From the NCBI RefSeq assembly GCF_000177215.2, contig NZ_CM001368.1, forward strand, positions 186,001-250,000: DNA of 64,000 nucleotides, written 5' to 3'. Under the pieces are notes generated by a model, which was not told the DNA's origin, did no database searches, and worked only from the letters and a program-made list of their open reading frames with translations. The position numbers and the translations under genes were made by a program. Source of the stretch: Solidesulfovibrio carbinoliphilus subsp. oakridgensis. GTDB lineage: Bacteria > Desulfobacterota > Desulfovibrionia > Desulfovibrionales > Desulfovibrionaceae. Positions 1 to 8,557 of the stretch are shown here, in pieces. How positions within the stretch are numbered: the stretch's first letter is position 1; the number at the start of each line of letters is the position of its first letter.

Positions 1-1
1 G

Positions 2-934
2 AGCTATTCGGTCCGGGCCAAGGTGAAAGACATCCGGTTCGTGACGACCGTCGATCCCCGCATCCCCCACCGGCTGGTGGGGGACGTGTTCCGGTTGCGC
101 CAGATCCTGTCGAACCTGGTGGACAATGCCCTCAAATGCACCGGAGCGGGCTCCATCGAGATCCGGGTCAAGAAAATCTCCACCAGCCGGGTAGCCTTTG
201 CCCCCCACTACTGCACGCTCCTTTTCATGGTCCGCGACACCGGCATCGGCATCTCGAAGGACCTGCAAAGCAAGATTTTCGAGGATTTCGAACTGGCCGA
301 GCACTATCTGACCAAGCGGGTCAGCGGGGCGGGCCTGGGCCTTAGCATCGCCCGGCATCTGGTCGAGATGCTCGGCGGCCAGATCTGGGTCAAAAGCGCG
401 CCCAAGTGCGGCAGCACCTTTTATTTTACCGTTCCCTTCGCCCTGCCGGACTACGAATGCCTCGGTGAGACGGTCGTCTACGCCAGCGAGGACCCGGTGT
501 TCTTCCCGGCCGGGTACACCGTGCTTCTGGTCGAGGACGAGCGCATCAACCGCCTGACCACCGGCCGGACCCTGACCAAGCTCGGCTACAAGGCCCTCGA
601 GGCGACAAACGGCCAGGAGGCCCTCTCCGTCCTGGCCCGGGAACCGGTGGATCTCATCCTCATGGACATCCAGATGCCGGTCATGGACGGCATCGAATGC
701 ACGCACCACATTCGAAACGGCGAGGTGCCCGGGGTCAGCAAGCGCATCCCCATCGTGGCGCTCACCGCCTATGCCAGCGAAAAGGACCGGGAGCGGTTTT
801 TGCGCCTGGGTATGAACGACTACCTGGCCAAGCCGCACACCATCGAGCAGCTCGGCGAGGTCCTCGAGGTCAGCCTCAAGCGCGAGAGGGAGGCCGCCGC
901 CCGGCCGCAAGGGCCGACCGGCGTGGCCGACTAG
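2..934 (+). CDS. Hybrid sensor histidine kinase, C-terminal part (cut by window edge)
   Basis: The reading frame is open to the left edge, so the N-terminal sensor and the phospho-accepting His box lie outside the window. What remains is a HATPase domain (about the first 145 residues) with an N box (around DNALK), a G1 box (DTGIGI) and a G2 box (GAGLGLSIA), followed by a receiver domain. The receiver has the acidic pair in LLVEDE, the phospho-acceptor Asp in LMDIQMP, the Thr of ALTA and the Lys of LAKP, so it should be phosphorylatable. It is a membrane or cytosolic signalling kinase of unknown stimulus. The partner output cannot be assigned from this fragment. Confidence 0.93.
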   Translation, partial: SYSVRAKVKDIRFVTTVDPRIPHRLVGDVFRLRQILSNLVDNALKCTGAGSIEIRVKKISTSRVAFAPHYCTLLFMVRDTGIGISKDLQSKIFEDFELAEHYLTKRVSGAGLGLSIARHLVEMLGGQIWVKSAPKCGSTFYFTVPFALPDYECLGETVVYASEDPVFFPAGYTVLLVEDERINRLTTGRTLTKLGYKALEATNGQEALSVLAREPVDLILMDIQMPVMDGIECTHHIRNGEVPGVSKRIPIVALTAYASEKDRERFLRLGMNDYLAKPHTIEQLGEVLEVSLKREREAAARPQGPTGVAD

Positions 935-1027
935 AAAAGAGGGGCATGGAAACGAGCGGGGGGAAAGCCTCCGGCGGCCAAAGGGCTTGGCCCGTGGAAG
1001 TCCGCCGCGGATGGCCGTCGCAACGCC

Positions 1028-1055
1028 GGCGGTTTTTCCGCACCGCCCGATTTTT
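1028..1055 (+). terminator. Weak intrinsic terminator candidate
   Basis: GGCGGT and ACCGCC form a 6-bp stem around a 9-base loop. CGA and five T follow. It lies about 95 bp after the hybrid kinase stop. The short stem makes this tentative. Confidence 0.4.
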
Positions 1056-1147
1056 GGGAAGGCCTCGAGAGGGGAATATTTCAAGGAAGAGAAGTATTGA
1101 AGGGCCTTGTTTCGAAGTCCGCCTGAAGGACAGGGAGGCGGGACGGC

Positions 1148-1708
1148 TCAGTCGTTCCGGGTCGGGGGCTGGTGCAGGAAGAAGGTGCCTTCCGAGCGCA
1201 GGATGTCGTCGTCGCAGGGCGAGGTGGCGGCTTTGAGTTCCGCTTCCGAATGGCCGAAGACGTAGGACGTGATGGTGTAAAGGAGCCGGCCCCGGGCAAG
1301 AAACGTCTGGCGCACGAGCTGGAATCTGACCGCGCCGGCCGCGTCGGCCACGTTGCGCAGGTAGATGGCGTCGTAGGTGCGCCGGCCCTGGAGCAGGGAC
1401 GGCTTGCACTGGACGCCGTACCCCTTGAGCTTTTCCGCCACATAGTCCTTGACCAGCTCGCAGTTGGCGAAATCCGAGGTTGTCGGCAGGAAGTCCTCCG
1501 GCCGTTCGCTCACGCAGACGTAAAAGCCGCATGCGCCGTTTCCGGCGGAAACCGAGGTCAGGCACGAGGGGGTCTGCTCGGCCGTCACCCGCCAGCCCCG
1601 GGGCGGCACGAAGCTGAACAGATACCGCTTGTCCACATAGCGCGTGAGCGTCGGTTCGTTGCAGCCGCACAAAAGGGCGGCCGCCAGGAGGAGGGCGAAA
1701 AGGCGCAT
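1148..1708 (-). CDS. Small outer-membrane or periplasmic lipoprotein, unknown function
   Basis: The protein is 186 aa. It begins with a lipoprotein signal (MRLFALLLAAALLCGCN), with the lipobox Cys near residue 16. An ATG five codons upstream (1723) is open too, but the start at 1708 places the signal peptide at the N-terminus. The mature part holds several cysteines and a PPRGWRV segment like those of small surface lipoproteins; no catalytic motif is visible. It is transcribed alone, convergent with the hybrid kinase and divergent from the rod-type flagellar gene. I do not recognise a family. Confidence 0.8.
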   Translation of the reverse strand: MRLFALLLAAALLCGCNEPTLTRYVDKRYLFSFVPPRGWRVTAEQTPSCLTSVSAGNGACGFYVCVSERPEDFLPTTSDFANCELVKDYVAEKLKGYGVQCKPSLLQGRRTYDAIYLRNVADAAGAVRFQLVRQTFLARGRLLYTITSYVFGHSEAELKAATSPCDDDILRSEGTFFLHQPPTRND

Positions 1709-1836
1709 GCCCGCCTCTAGCATGCCGCCCCGGCCCCTTCAACCGCGGGGCCGTCCCTTTCCCGGCCCTTGCCGGCCGGACCGGGCTGCGCTACCGTCAA
1801 AACCTCTCCAGCCATCGCCGCCAAGGAAGGTGGGCC

Positions 1837-2202
1837 ATGACCGACGCCCTTTCCATAGCCCAGTCGGCCTTAAGCGCCATGGGCACGACCATGGCCGTTG
1901 CCGCCAACAACGTGGCCAACGCCGCTACCGACGGCTACCGGTCCAGGGAGGCCCGCCTCGAGACCGGCCCGGACGGGCAGGGCGTGCGGGTGGCGGACAT
2001 CGCCCCGGACGCCCCGCCGGCCGGATTGCCTGCCGAGGGCGGGCCGGCCCGGCCCGGCGTGGACCTGGCCGCCGTGAGCGACGTGGACCTGGCCGGCCAG
2101 GTCGTGTCCATGACCCTCGCGTCCCGGACCTTCGAGGCCAATGCGGCCGTCATCCGCACGGCCGACGACATGGCCGGCACGCTGCTCGACCTGCGGATCT
2201 AG
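1837..2202 (+). CDS. Short stand-alone flagellar rod/hook-type protein (FlgC-like)
   Basis: The protein is 121 aa. The N-terminus has the rod-protein signature (ANNVANAATDGYRSR, compare the ANNxANxxTxGYK consensus of FlgB/C/F/G). The C-terminus has the matching helix (VVSMTLASRTFEANAAVIRTADDMAGTLLDL). The two helices would pair as in axial flagellar proteins. It resembles FlgC in length but is not next to flgB or fliE. It stands between a lipoprotein gene and a sigma-54 activator, about 19 kb from the main flagellar operon. An AAGGAAGG ribosome site precedes the ATG. It could be FlgC or a specialised paralogue. Confidence 0.82.
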   Translation: MTDALSIAQSALSAMGTTMAVAANNVANAATDGYRSREARLETGPDGQGVRVADIAPDAPPAGLPAEGGPARPGVDLAAVSDVDLAGQVVSMTLASRTFEANAAVIRTADDMAGTLLDLRI

Positions 2203-2336
2203 CCCGTTTTTTCCTGGTCGCGCCCCTTTCCGGGGTGTCGGTCTCCGTGCCGCAGGGGCCGGCTCCGGGGCGTTCCTGAGGCCCCGGCCCGGGATGCGGG
2301 GGCCCGCGTTATTTATGTGTCTTTTCCGTCAGGAAA

Positions 2337-2363
2337 TTGACAGCCTCCGGGTGAAGCTATAAA
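2337..2363 (+). promoter_or_regulatory. Sigma-70-type promoter candidate for the sigma-54 activator gene
   Basis: TTGACA at 2337-2342 and TATAAA at 2358-2363 are separated by 15 bp, which is short but tolerable. The ATG at 2407 lies about 40 bp downstream with CGGAGG just before it. Confidence 0.5.
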
Positions 2364-2406
2364 GTTCGGGAACCCGCCAGGAATGCGGCTTTTTTCCGGA
2401 GGCCAG

Positions 2407-3420
2407 ATGGAACTGAACCTTTCCGGCATGGTAGGCCAGAGCCCGTGTCTGGACGAGGTCTTTCGGGTGCTCGGCAAGGTGGCCCCGACCGACAGCACGG
2501 TGCTCGTGACGGGTGAATCCGGCACGGGCAAGGAACTGCTCGTGCGGGCCCTGCATGCCAACAGCCGCCGGGCCGGCAAGCCTTTCGTACCGGTCAACTG
2601 CGGGGCCATCCCCCGCGAACTCCTCGAAAGCGAACTCTTCGGCCACGAAAAAGGGGCCTTCACCTCGGCCATCCGCACCCGGCAGGGGCGGTTCGAGCTG
2701 GCCGAAGGCGGCACCATCTTTCTGGACGAGATCGGCGAAATGGATCTCAGCCTGCAGGTCAAGATCCTGCGCGCCCTCCAGGAAAAGGAGTTCGAGCGGG
2801 TCGGCGGCGGCAAGACCCTCAAGGCCGACGTCCGCATCGTGGCTGCCACCAACCGGGATCTCGAGACCGAGGTCCAGGCCGGCCGGTTCCGCGAGGACCT
2901 CTACTACCGCCTGAATGTCATCCCGCTCCACCTGCCGCCGCTTCGGGAGCGGGGCGACGACGTGCTGCTTCTGGCCGAGCATTTCCTGCGCCGGTTCTGC
3001 CGCCAGAAAGGCCGCACCCCGCTGACCTTCTCCTCCGAGGCCCAGAGGCTCGTCCTCTCCTACCCGTGGCCGGGCAACGTGCGCGAACTCGAAAACTTCA
3101 TGGAGCGGCTCTCGATCCTGTGCGAACACGAGGTCATCGGGCCGGTCGACCTGCCCCGCAAGATCCTCGACACCGCCGGCGTGTCCCTGCCCGTGGCCCC
3201 GTCCGCCTGCGCCACGGCCGGATTCCGCTGGCCGCGCCTGTCCGACCTGACGGAACGGGCCATGGGACTCAAGGAATTTCTCGACGCCATGGAGGAGAAG
3301 CTGCTGGTAGAGGCCCTGGAGCGGGCCGGCGGTGTCAAAAACCAGGCTGCCGAGCTCCTCGGCATCAAGCGGACCACGCTGATCGAGAAGCTCAAAAAGC
3401 GCAACATGGCCGGGGAATGA
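2407..3420 (+). CDS. Sigma-54-dependent transcriptional activator without receiver domain (PspF-like architecture)
   Basis: The protein is 337 aa, an AAA+ sigma-54 interaction domain plus a Fis-type DNA-binding helix-turn-helix. It has Walker A (GESGTGKE, about residues 36-43), a loop reading GAFTSA rather than the usual GAFTGA (83-88), Walker B ([10 protein letters not shown]) and the C-terminal [14 protein letters not shown] recognition helix. There is no N-terminal sensory domain, so activity must be controlled by expression or by a partner protein. The ATG at 2407 is preceded at good spacing by CGGAGG, so it is preferred over the ATG at 2383. It could drive flagellar promoters, since a rod-type gene precedes it and a sigma-54 promoter exists in the flagellar cluster. 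That link is inference. Confidence 0.92.
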   Translation: MELNLSGMVGQSPCLDEVFRVLGKVAPTDSTVLVTGESGTGKELLVRALHANSRRAGKPFVPVNCGAIPRELLESELFGHEKGAFTSAIRTRQGRFELAEGGTIFLDEIGEMDLSLQVKILRALQEKEFERVGGGKTLKADVRIVAATNRDLETEVQAGRFREDLYYRLNVIPLHLPPLRERGDDVLLLAEHFLRRFCRQKGRTPLTFSSEAQRLVLSYPWPGNVRELENFMERLSILCEHEVIGPVDLPRKILDTAGVSLPVAPSACATAGFRWPRLSDLTERAMGLKEFLDAMEEKLLVEALERAGGVKNQAAELLGIKRTTLIEKLKKRNMAGE

Positions 3421-3458
3421 CCGGCCGGACGGCGTCGGCCCGGCCGCTTGCCGCCCTA

Positions 3459-3562
3459 GTGTGGCGTTCGCTAAAAAATAGGTTGATATTTTTTAGAAAA
3501 AAATAATTATTTAAATATGTTACTCTCGAAATTCGTATGCACGAATTTCGAGAGCGCGACAC
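3459..3562. mobile_element. MITE-like AT-rich palindromic element with TA target duplication
   Basis: A 104-bp AT-rich island stands out in GC-rich DNA. Its ends, read inward from the flanking CTA, are imperfect terminal inverted repeats (16 of 20 positions alike counting the flanking CTA). Each end is flanked by TA (3457-3458 and 3563-3564), within CTAG. Inside are two further hairpins: arms 3471-3480 and 3487-3496 (10 bp, 6-base loop), and arms 3523-3536 and 3541-3554 (14 bp perfect, ATGC loop). There is no coding capacity. TA duplication inside CTAG is known for IS630/Tc1-type transposition, so a MITE mobilised by such a transposase is the best reading. A transcription-terminating hairpin pair is the alternative. 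Confidence 0.6.
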
Positions 3563-3566
3563 TAGC

Positions 3567-6566
3567 ATGTTCCTTGCAATGCGAAGCGGCGTGAGCTCCC
3601 TCTTTTGCGCCGGCATCCGGCGTCTCCTCGCGGCGGCCCTGCTCGCCGTCCTCACGGCCGGCCCGGCCGAGGCCCTGACCGTGTCCTCGGTCACCCGGCC
3701 GGACATGGACTCGCTGATCCTCGATTTCTCCAAGCCCGGCGCCTCGCCGACCATGGCCCGCACCGGCCCGGCCGAGATCACCCTGACGTTTCCGCCCGGG
3801 GCCCTCGACGGGGAGCAACCGCCCGAAGACGTGGATTTCCGCTCCTCGCGGCTGATCGACGCCATGGCCGTGGCCGGGGACAACGTGGTGGTGCGCCTTA
3901 AGACCGACGCCTTCGGCTTCGTGGGCTGGCCCCAGGGCGAGAAGGAACTGAAGCTCCAGGTGTACCGCGATCCGGCCGGGGCCAACTGGACGCCCCCGGC
4001 CGGCGCGCCCGGCCAGAACACCACCTGGCCGCCGGCCGAGGCGGCCGCCAAACCGGCCTCGGCCGTGACCCTGCCCGTCACCCCGCAAAACAACAAGCCC
4101 GGCCCCCTGGAACTGCCGCCCCTGCCGCCGGCCCTTGCCGGAAATCCGGCCACGGGCCCGGCCGCGCCGCCGGCCAAGGCCGACGGGGCCAAGGAACCGT
4201 TTTACGCGGTGCCGTATTCGCTGCGGGCCTCGGCCATGAACGTGGCGGCGGACAAGGCGCCGATCCTGCGGCCGGCCGGCCTGGATGCCGCCGCCCCGGG
4301 CGATGTCCGGGCGGCGGCAGCCACGGGGGACGCGCCCGTTGCGTCTCCTTCCGGGGCCGCAGCCGGAGCCGGCGGCGGGGCGGGGGAATACCGCGTCAAA
4401 TTGCCGCCGATCCCGCCGGCCGTGGCCGACGCCGGCGGGGCCCGGGGAGCCGTCAGCCCGCCCCCGCCCGCGCCGCGGGCCGTGGCCAAGGCCGAGGGCA
4501 AGGCGGCGGCCGCTCCCCCTGTGGCTCCAATCGGGAGCGCCGCCGACGCTTTGCCGCCCGCCGCATCGGCAACCGGGGCCGAGGCCGCCACCCCGCCGGC
4601 CAAGGAGGAGGACCACGACGCCAACACCCTCGTCGCCGCCCAGGCCGAGAAGCTGGCCGGCAACTTCGGGGCCGCCCGCACCATGATGACCGATCTCAAG
4701 AACAAAAAGGATCTGGCCAAGGACCTGCGCGAGGAAGTGCTCCATTCCCTGGCCGGGGTCCTGGTCGACATGTACAAGGACGAGCCGGCCGCCCACTACG
4801 ACGAGATCCAGGGCGCGCTCCAGGAAGCCATCAACACGGACACCAATTCCTACCGCGTGCCCGAAGCCCTGCTCCACCTCGGCATGCTGAACCTGCGCGT
4901 CGGCAACCTGCCCGAGGCCAAGGGCTATTTCAACGTGCTGACCAAGAAGTACCCGGCCGACGCCAATGTGCCGCTCATCAACTTCTACTGGGGCGAATAC
5001 TATTTCGACCGGGGCGACTACAAGAAGGCGGCCGAGGAATACCAGGGGCTGATCGAGAAGTTCCCGGAGAGCAAGTACGTGCGCGAGGGGGCCATGGGCC
5101 TAGCCAAGACCCTGGTCAAGCTCGGCCGCTACAAGGAGGCGGCCCAGATCGCGGACTACATCGGCAAGCGGTGGCCGCGCTACTACGTCGAATTCCCGGG
5201 AATTTTGCGCATCGACGGCGACATCGCCTACAGGAACGGGGACGTTAAAAAAGCCCGCGACGACTACCTGACCTTTTACAACATGACCCCCAAGGTCAAG
5301 GACGCCGACCTGGTCCTGGCCCGGCTGGGCGACATCTACGCCAAGCTCGGCAACCGGCCGGCGGCGGTCGATTTCTACAACATGGCCGTCAAGGACTATC
5401 CCAACGAGGAAGGCGGGCTCATTTCCAAGATGCGGCTGGCCGAGCAGGGCGTCCACGACCAGCCGACCATCTCCGAGATGTTCTCGCTGTTCGACAAGCC
5501 CCAGTACGGCAGCCCGGACGACATCTACGAGGGCATCATCCGCGACCACCCCAACAGCCCGCTGGCCCCCCTGGCCCAGATCAAGCTGGCCATGTGGCAG
5601 CTCTACCGCCAGAACTATCCCGAGAGCCTCAAATCCGCGGCCCGGTTCCTGGAACGCTACCCGAAAAACGAACTGGCCCCCAAGGCCGAGGAAGTGGCGG
5701 TCACGGCCTTCGAGAAGATGGCCGGGGACCTCATTGCCCACAAGGACTACGAGCGGCTGGTCGCGGCCTATAAGGACAATCCGATCCTGGCCGCCAACCG
5801 GGGCATGCTGTCGGAGCAGACGCGGCTCGGACTGGCGCTGGCCTACCTGCGGACCGGCCAGACCCGGCAGGCCCTGGCCGAGGCCTTGCCGTTTCTTGGC
5901 CCCCGGGAGAACGACAACGGCAGCATGGCCCTGGCCATGGCCATGTCCATCTACCAGGACGAGCGGAACTGGCGCGAGATCGTGGAGCTGGCGCGCAAGG
6001 TCCAGGGCTGGAAGTTCGGCCCGAGCCAGCGCCGCAACCTGGAGTTCGCCGTGGCCGATGCCCTGGAGAACCTCGGCGATGCGGACCGGGCCCGGCAGAT
6101 CTGGCGCAAGCTGGCCGGCGACCAGGCCCTGGAGGCCGGCAAGCGGTGCTATGCCCTGTATTTCATGGCCAAGGAGGCCATGGCCAGAAAGGAGCTGGAA
6201 AAGGCCGAGCTGTACGCCGGGGAGGCCGCGTTTCTCTTCCGGGAATCGGGCAAGGACCCGGACAAGCTGAAGGCCTCGCTCAACATCCTGGTCGAATCCA
6301 CGCGCGGGCTTGGCCAGTTTTCCAAAGCCCTGCGCTGGGCCGAGGACTATGCGGCCCTGTGCAAGGAGGGCGACGACGACTGGGCCAGCAATCGCCTGCG
6401 AACCGCCGCCATCCAGCGGGCCATGGGCGACATGGACGGCTGGCGCAAGACCCTCTCCGCCATGCGCGACAGCGCGCCCGACTCCTTCTACGGCCGGATG
6501 GCCGCCTCGGATCTGGCCACGAACGGCCTGCAAAATCGCCTCAACGCCCTGACCCAGGCCCAGTAG
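3567..6566 (+). CDS. Large exported TPR-repeat protein
   Basis: The protein is about 999 aa. An N-terminal hydrophobic segment (RRLLAAALLAVLTAGPAEA) looks like a signal peptide. Next comes a beta-rich AMIN-like region (about residues 35-135), then a long Ala/Pro-rich linker (about 140-340). From about residue 350 to the end there are tandem TPR helices (for example LLHLGMLNLRVGNLPEAKGYF). This suits a periplasmic scaffold for an envelope complex such as a pilus, flagellum or cell-division machine. The frame stays open upstream to an ATG at 3537, but that codon is the loop of the MITE hairpin. The ATG at 3567 lies just outside the element. ATG 3579 is also possible. No strong ribosome site is seen at any of them. 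Confidence 0.85.
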   Translation: MFLAMRSGVSSLFCAGIRRLLAAALLAVLTAGPAEALTVSSVTRPDMDSLILDFSKPGASPTMARTGPAEITLTFPPGALDGEQPPEDVDFRSSRLIDAMAVAGDNVVVRLKTDAFGFVGWPQGEKELKLQVYRDPAGANWTPPAGAPGQNTTWPPAEAAAKPASAVTLPVTPQNNKPGPLELPPLPPALAGNPATGPAAPPAKADGAKEPFYAVPYSLRASAMNVAADKAPILRPAGLDAAAPGDVRAAAATGDAPVASPSGAAAGAGGGAGEYRVKLPPIPPAVADAGGARGAVSPPPPAPRAVAKAEGKAAAAPPVAPIGSAADALPPAASATGAEAATPPAKEEDHDANTLVAAQAEKLAGNFGAARTMMTDLKNKKDLAKDLREEVLHSLAGVLVDMYKDEPAAHYDEIQGALQEAINTDTNSYRVPEALLHLGMLNLRVGNLPEAKGYFNVLTKKYPADANVPLINFYWGEYYFDRGDYKKAAEEYQGLIEKFPESKYVREGAMGLAKTLVKLGRYKEAAQIADYIGKRWPRYYVEFPGILRIDGDIAYRNGDVKKARDDYLTFYNMTPKVKDADLVLARLGDIYAKLGNRPAAVDFYNMAVKDYPNEEGGLISKMRLAEQGVHDQPTISEMFSLFDKPQYGSPDDIYEGIIRDHPNSPLAPLAQIKLAMWQLYRQNYPESLKSAARFLERYPKNELAPKAEEVAVTAFEKMAGDLIAHKDYERLVAAYKDNPILAANRGMLSEQTRLGLALAYLRTGQTRQALAEALPFLGPRENDNGSMALAMAMSIYQDERNWREIVELARKVQGWKFGPSQRRNLEFAVADALENLGDADRARQIWRKLAGDQALEAGKRCYALYFMAKEAMARKELEKAELYAGEAAFLFRESGKDPDKLKASLNILVESTRGLGQFSKALRWAEDYAALCKEGDDDWASNRLRTAAIQRAMGDMDGWRKTLSAMRDSAPDSFYGRMAASDLATNGLQNRLNALTQAQ

Positions 6567-6633
6567 CCCCGCCTTCCCTCCGAATCCACCCCGGAAAGCC
6601 GGAGGCCGGCAGGCCGGGCAGGCTGCCCCGCTC

Positions 6634-6663
6634 TTGTCAACGCGGCCGGAAACAGGCTAGATT
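6634..6663 (+). promoter_or_regulatory. Sigma-70-type promoter candidate
   Basis: TTGTCA at 6634-6639 and TAGATT at 6658-6663 are 18 bp apart, about 70 bp before the MEMO-family gene start. Confidence 0.5.
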
Positions 6664-6736
6664 GTCCAGGCTGGCCCCTTGTCACGTGGCCCGGGCGGTC
6701 CGGGGACGCCCCAGGGAGCCGAAGGAAGGTGACGCC

Positions 6737-7603
6737 ATGTCCCGCCAGACGACCGGTTCCGAGGAATCCCTGGAGTCCCTTGAATTCCAAAGCCGCCAGC
6801 CCGTGGTCGCGGGCCGGTTCTACCCTGGCGCCGCGCCCGCGCTGCGCCGGGAGGCCGGAGCCTTTCTGGCCGAGGCCGAGGTCCCGGCCGAGGCCGACGG
6901 ACCGACGCTTCTGGCCATGGTTCCCCACGCCGGCTACGTCTACAGCGGTTCCGTGGCCGGCCGGACCCTTGGCGCGGCCCGGCTCGCCGGCACGGTGCTG
7001 CTTTTGGGCCCCAACCACACCGGGCGCGGCAAACGGCTGGCCGTGTGGCCGTCCGGGGCCTGGGCCGTGCCGGGCTGCGACGTGCCGGTGGCGGCCGACC
7101 TGGCCCGGGACCTCCTGCGCGCCGAGGCGCGGCTGTCGCCGGATGCGGCCGCCCACCTGGAAGAGCATTCCCTGGAGGTGCTGCTGCCGTTTCTGTGCGT
7201 CAAAAACCCGGCCGTGCGCATTGTGCCCATTGCCGTGGCCGAGCCCGATCCCGACGTCCTGCGGCAGGTGGCCGGGACCATGGCCGGGGTGCTCGGGCAG
7301 CGGTCCGAACCGGTCTCCCTCGTGGTCAGTTCGGACATGAGCCACTACGTGCCCCACGAGACGGCCAAGCGGCGGGACGCCCTGGCCCTGGACCGCGTCC
7401 TGGCCCTGGACCCGGACGGGCTCTACCGGGTGGTGCGGGAGGCCGGCATCACCATGTGCGGGGTGCTGCCCATGGTGCTTGGCCTGTATCTGGCCAAAGC
7501 CCTTGGGGCGCGGGAGGCGGTCCTGGCCGCCTATGCCACCTCGGGCGAGGCCAGCGGCGACTACAACCAGGTCGTGGGATACGCCGGAATCCTGGTGCGC
7601 TGA
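6737..7603 (+). CDS. amrB: MEMO1-family protein (AmmeMemoRadiSam system protein B)
   Basis: The protein is 288 aa with the MEMO fold signatures: PVVAGRFYPG at the N-terminus, VPHAGYVYSG, LLGPNHTG, EHSLEVLLPFL, and SSDMSHY with its conserved His. The family is related to class III extradiol dioxygenases and, in bacteria, usually travels with AMMECR1 and a radical SAM protein. Neither partner is adjacent here. The system's chemistry is not established. The ATG is set by GGAAGGTGACGCC before it. The frame is open far upstream, but only this start gives a family-length protein. Confidence 0.9.
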   Translation: MSRQTTGSEESLESLEFQSRQPVVAGRFYPGAAPALRREAGAFLAEAEVPAEADGPTLLAMVPHAGYVYSGSVAGRTLGAARLAGTVLLLGPNHTGRGKRLAVWPSGAWAVPGCDVPVAADLARDLLRAEARLSPDAAAHLEEHSLEVLLPFLCVKNPAVRIVPIAVAEPDPDVLRQVAGTMAGVLGQRSEPVSLVVSSDMSHYVPHETAKRRDALALDRVLALDPDGLYRVVREAGITMCGVLPMVLGLYLAKALGAREAVLAAYATSGEASGDYNQVVGYAGILVR

Positions 7604-7731
7604 CCCCGCGACCACCAACCGCAAGCGGCCGGGGCAACCTTGCGCCAGGCCATGGACTCGATCCGGCTGTGCCGGTAGGAATGCACCGCGCCCGCTCCGC
7701 AAGGGGGGCGCGCATACCACGAAGAGGTCGT

Positions 7732-8481
7732 ATGAAACACACCGCAATCGTCCCTTCCGTCGGCCGGATGGCCCTGTCCCTGGTCCTGCTGGTCTGCCTG
7801 CTGGCCTCCTGCGCGGTCTACACGCCGCCCCGGCCGCAGATGACCAACGTCGTCAACCCGGCCTCCCTGCCCGGCGCCGTGCGTACGGCCGAGTGGGACA
7901 TCGGCGCCATGCGCTACGTCTGGCAGGGGCAAGGCATCAACTACAACGAGGCCGGCCTCCTGCCGGTCCTGCTCCTGGTCAACAACCATTCGGGCCGCTA
8001 CCCCGTCATCTACGCCGAGGAGTGCCGGGGCATCGGCGCGGGCGGCGCGGAATACCCGCCGTACGCCATGGAGCAGGCGGCCGAGGTGGTGTTCGCCTCC
8101 ACGGCCTACAAGAAGAGCGCCGAGGCGGCCATTGTCGGAGGCCTGACCGGCGCGGCCGTCGGCGCGGGCCTTGGGGCGTTGATCGGCTCGGGCTTCAACC
8201 ACGGCTGGGGCGCCGGGCCTGGGGCCCTCATCGGCGCCGGCGCCGGGGCCCTCGGCGGCGCGGCCCTGTCCCAGCGGCCGTCCATGGAGCAGTACCGGGC
8301 CTCGCTCTACCAGGAGATGGCGACCTACGCCTGGCGGCCGGCCCCCATCGCCCCGGGCGCGCTGGTCCCGGGCTACCTCTACTTCCCGATCAACGCCGGC
8401 ATCCACTCGGTCCGGGTGGTCCTTCGCGTGGACAACCAGGCCCAGACCTTCATCGTGCCGGTCAGCAACCCGGCCTGGTAG
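7732..8481 (+). CDS. Glycine-zipper lipoprotein, unknown function
   Basis: The protein is 249 aa. The N-terminus is a lipoprotein signal ending in LLASCAVY (lipobox Cys about residue 24). The middle has a glycine-zipper stretch (GLTGAAVGAGLGALIG followed by GALIGAGAGALGG, about residues 140-185) typical of outer-membrane-associated lipoproteins. The C-terminal part has PGYLYFP and a beta-rich end. It follows the MEMO gene by about 130 bp and ends before a bidirectional hairpin. The function is not recognised. Confidence 0.82.
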   Translation: MKHTAIVPSVGRMALSLVLLVCLLASCAVYTPPRPQMTNVVNPASLPGAVRTAEWDIGAMRYVWQGQGINYNEAGLLPVLLLVNNHSGRYPVIYAEECRGIGAGGAEYPPYAMEQAAEVVFASTAYKKSAEAAIVGGLTGAAVGAGLGALIGSGFNHGWGAGPGALIGAGAGALGGAALSQRPSMEQYRASLYQEMATYAWRPAPIAPGALVPGYLYFPINAGIHSVRVVLRVDNQAQTFIVPVSNPAW

Positions 8482-8506
8482 CGGCCTCCCGGGCGAACGC
8501 GCCTTC

Positions 8507-8543
8507 AAACCGGCCCCGGGCAAGTCCCGTGGGCCGGTTTTCC
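8507..8543. terminator. Intrinsic terminator between convergent genes
   Basis: AAACCGGCCC at 8507-8516 pairs perfectly with GGGCCGGTTT at 8531-8540. The stem ends in TTTT on the plus strand and AAA on the other side, so it can serve both convergent genes. Confidence 0.7.
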
Positions 8544-8557
8544 TTTGGCGGCCGGTG

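Noticed and set aside
3523-3554. The perfect 14-bp hairpin taken as a terminator
   Set aside because: The stem is followed by CGCGACAC on the plus strand with no T-run, and it is part of a flanked AT-rich element.
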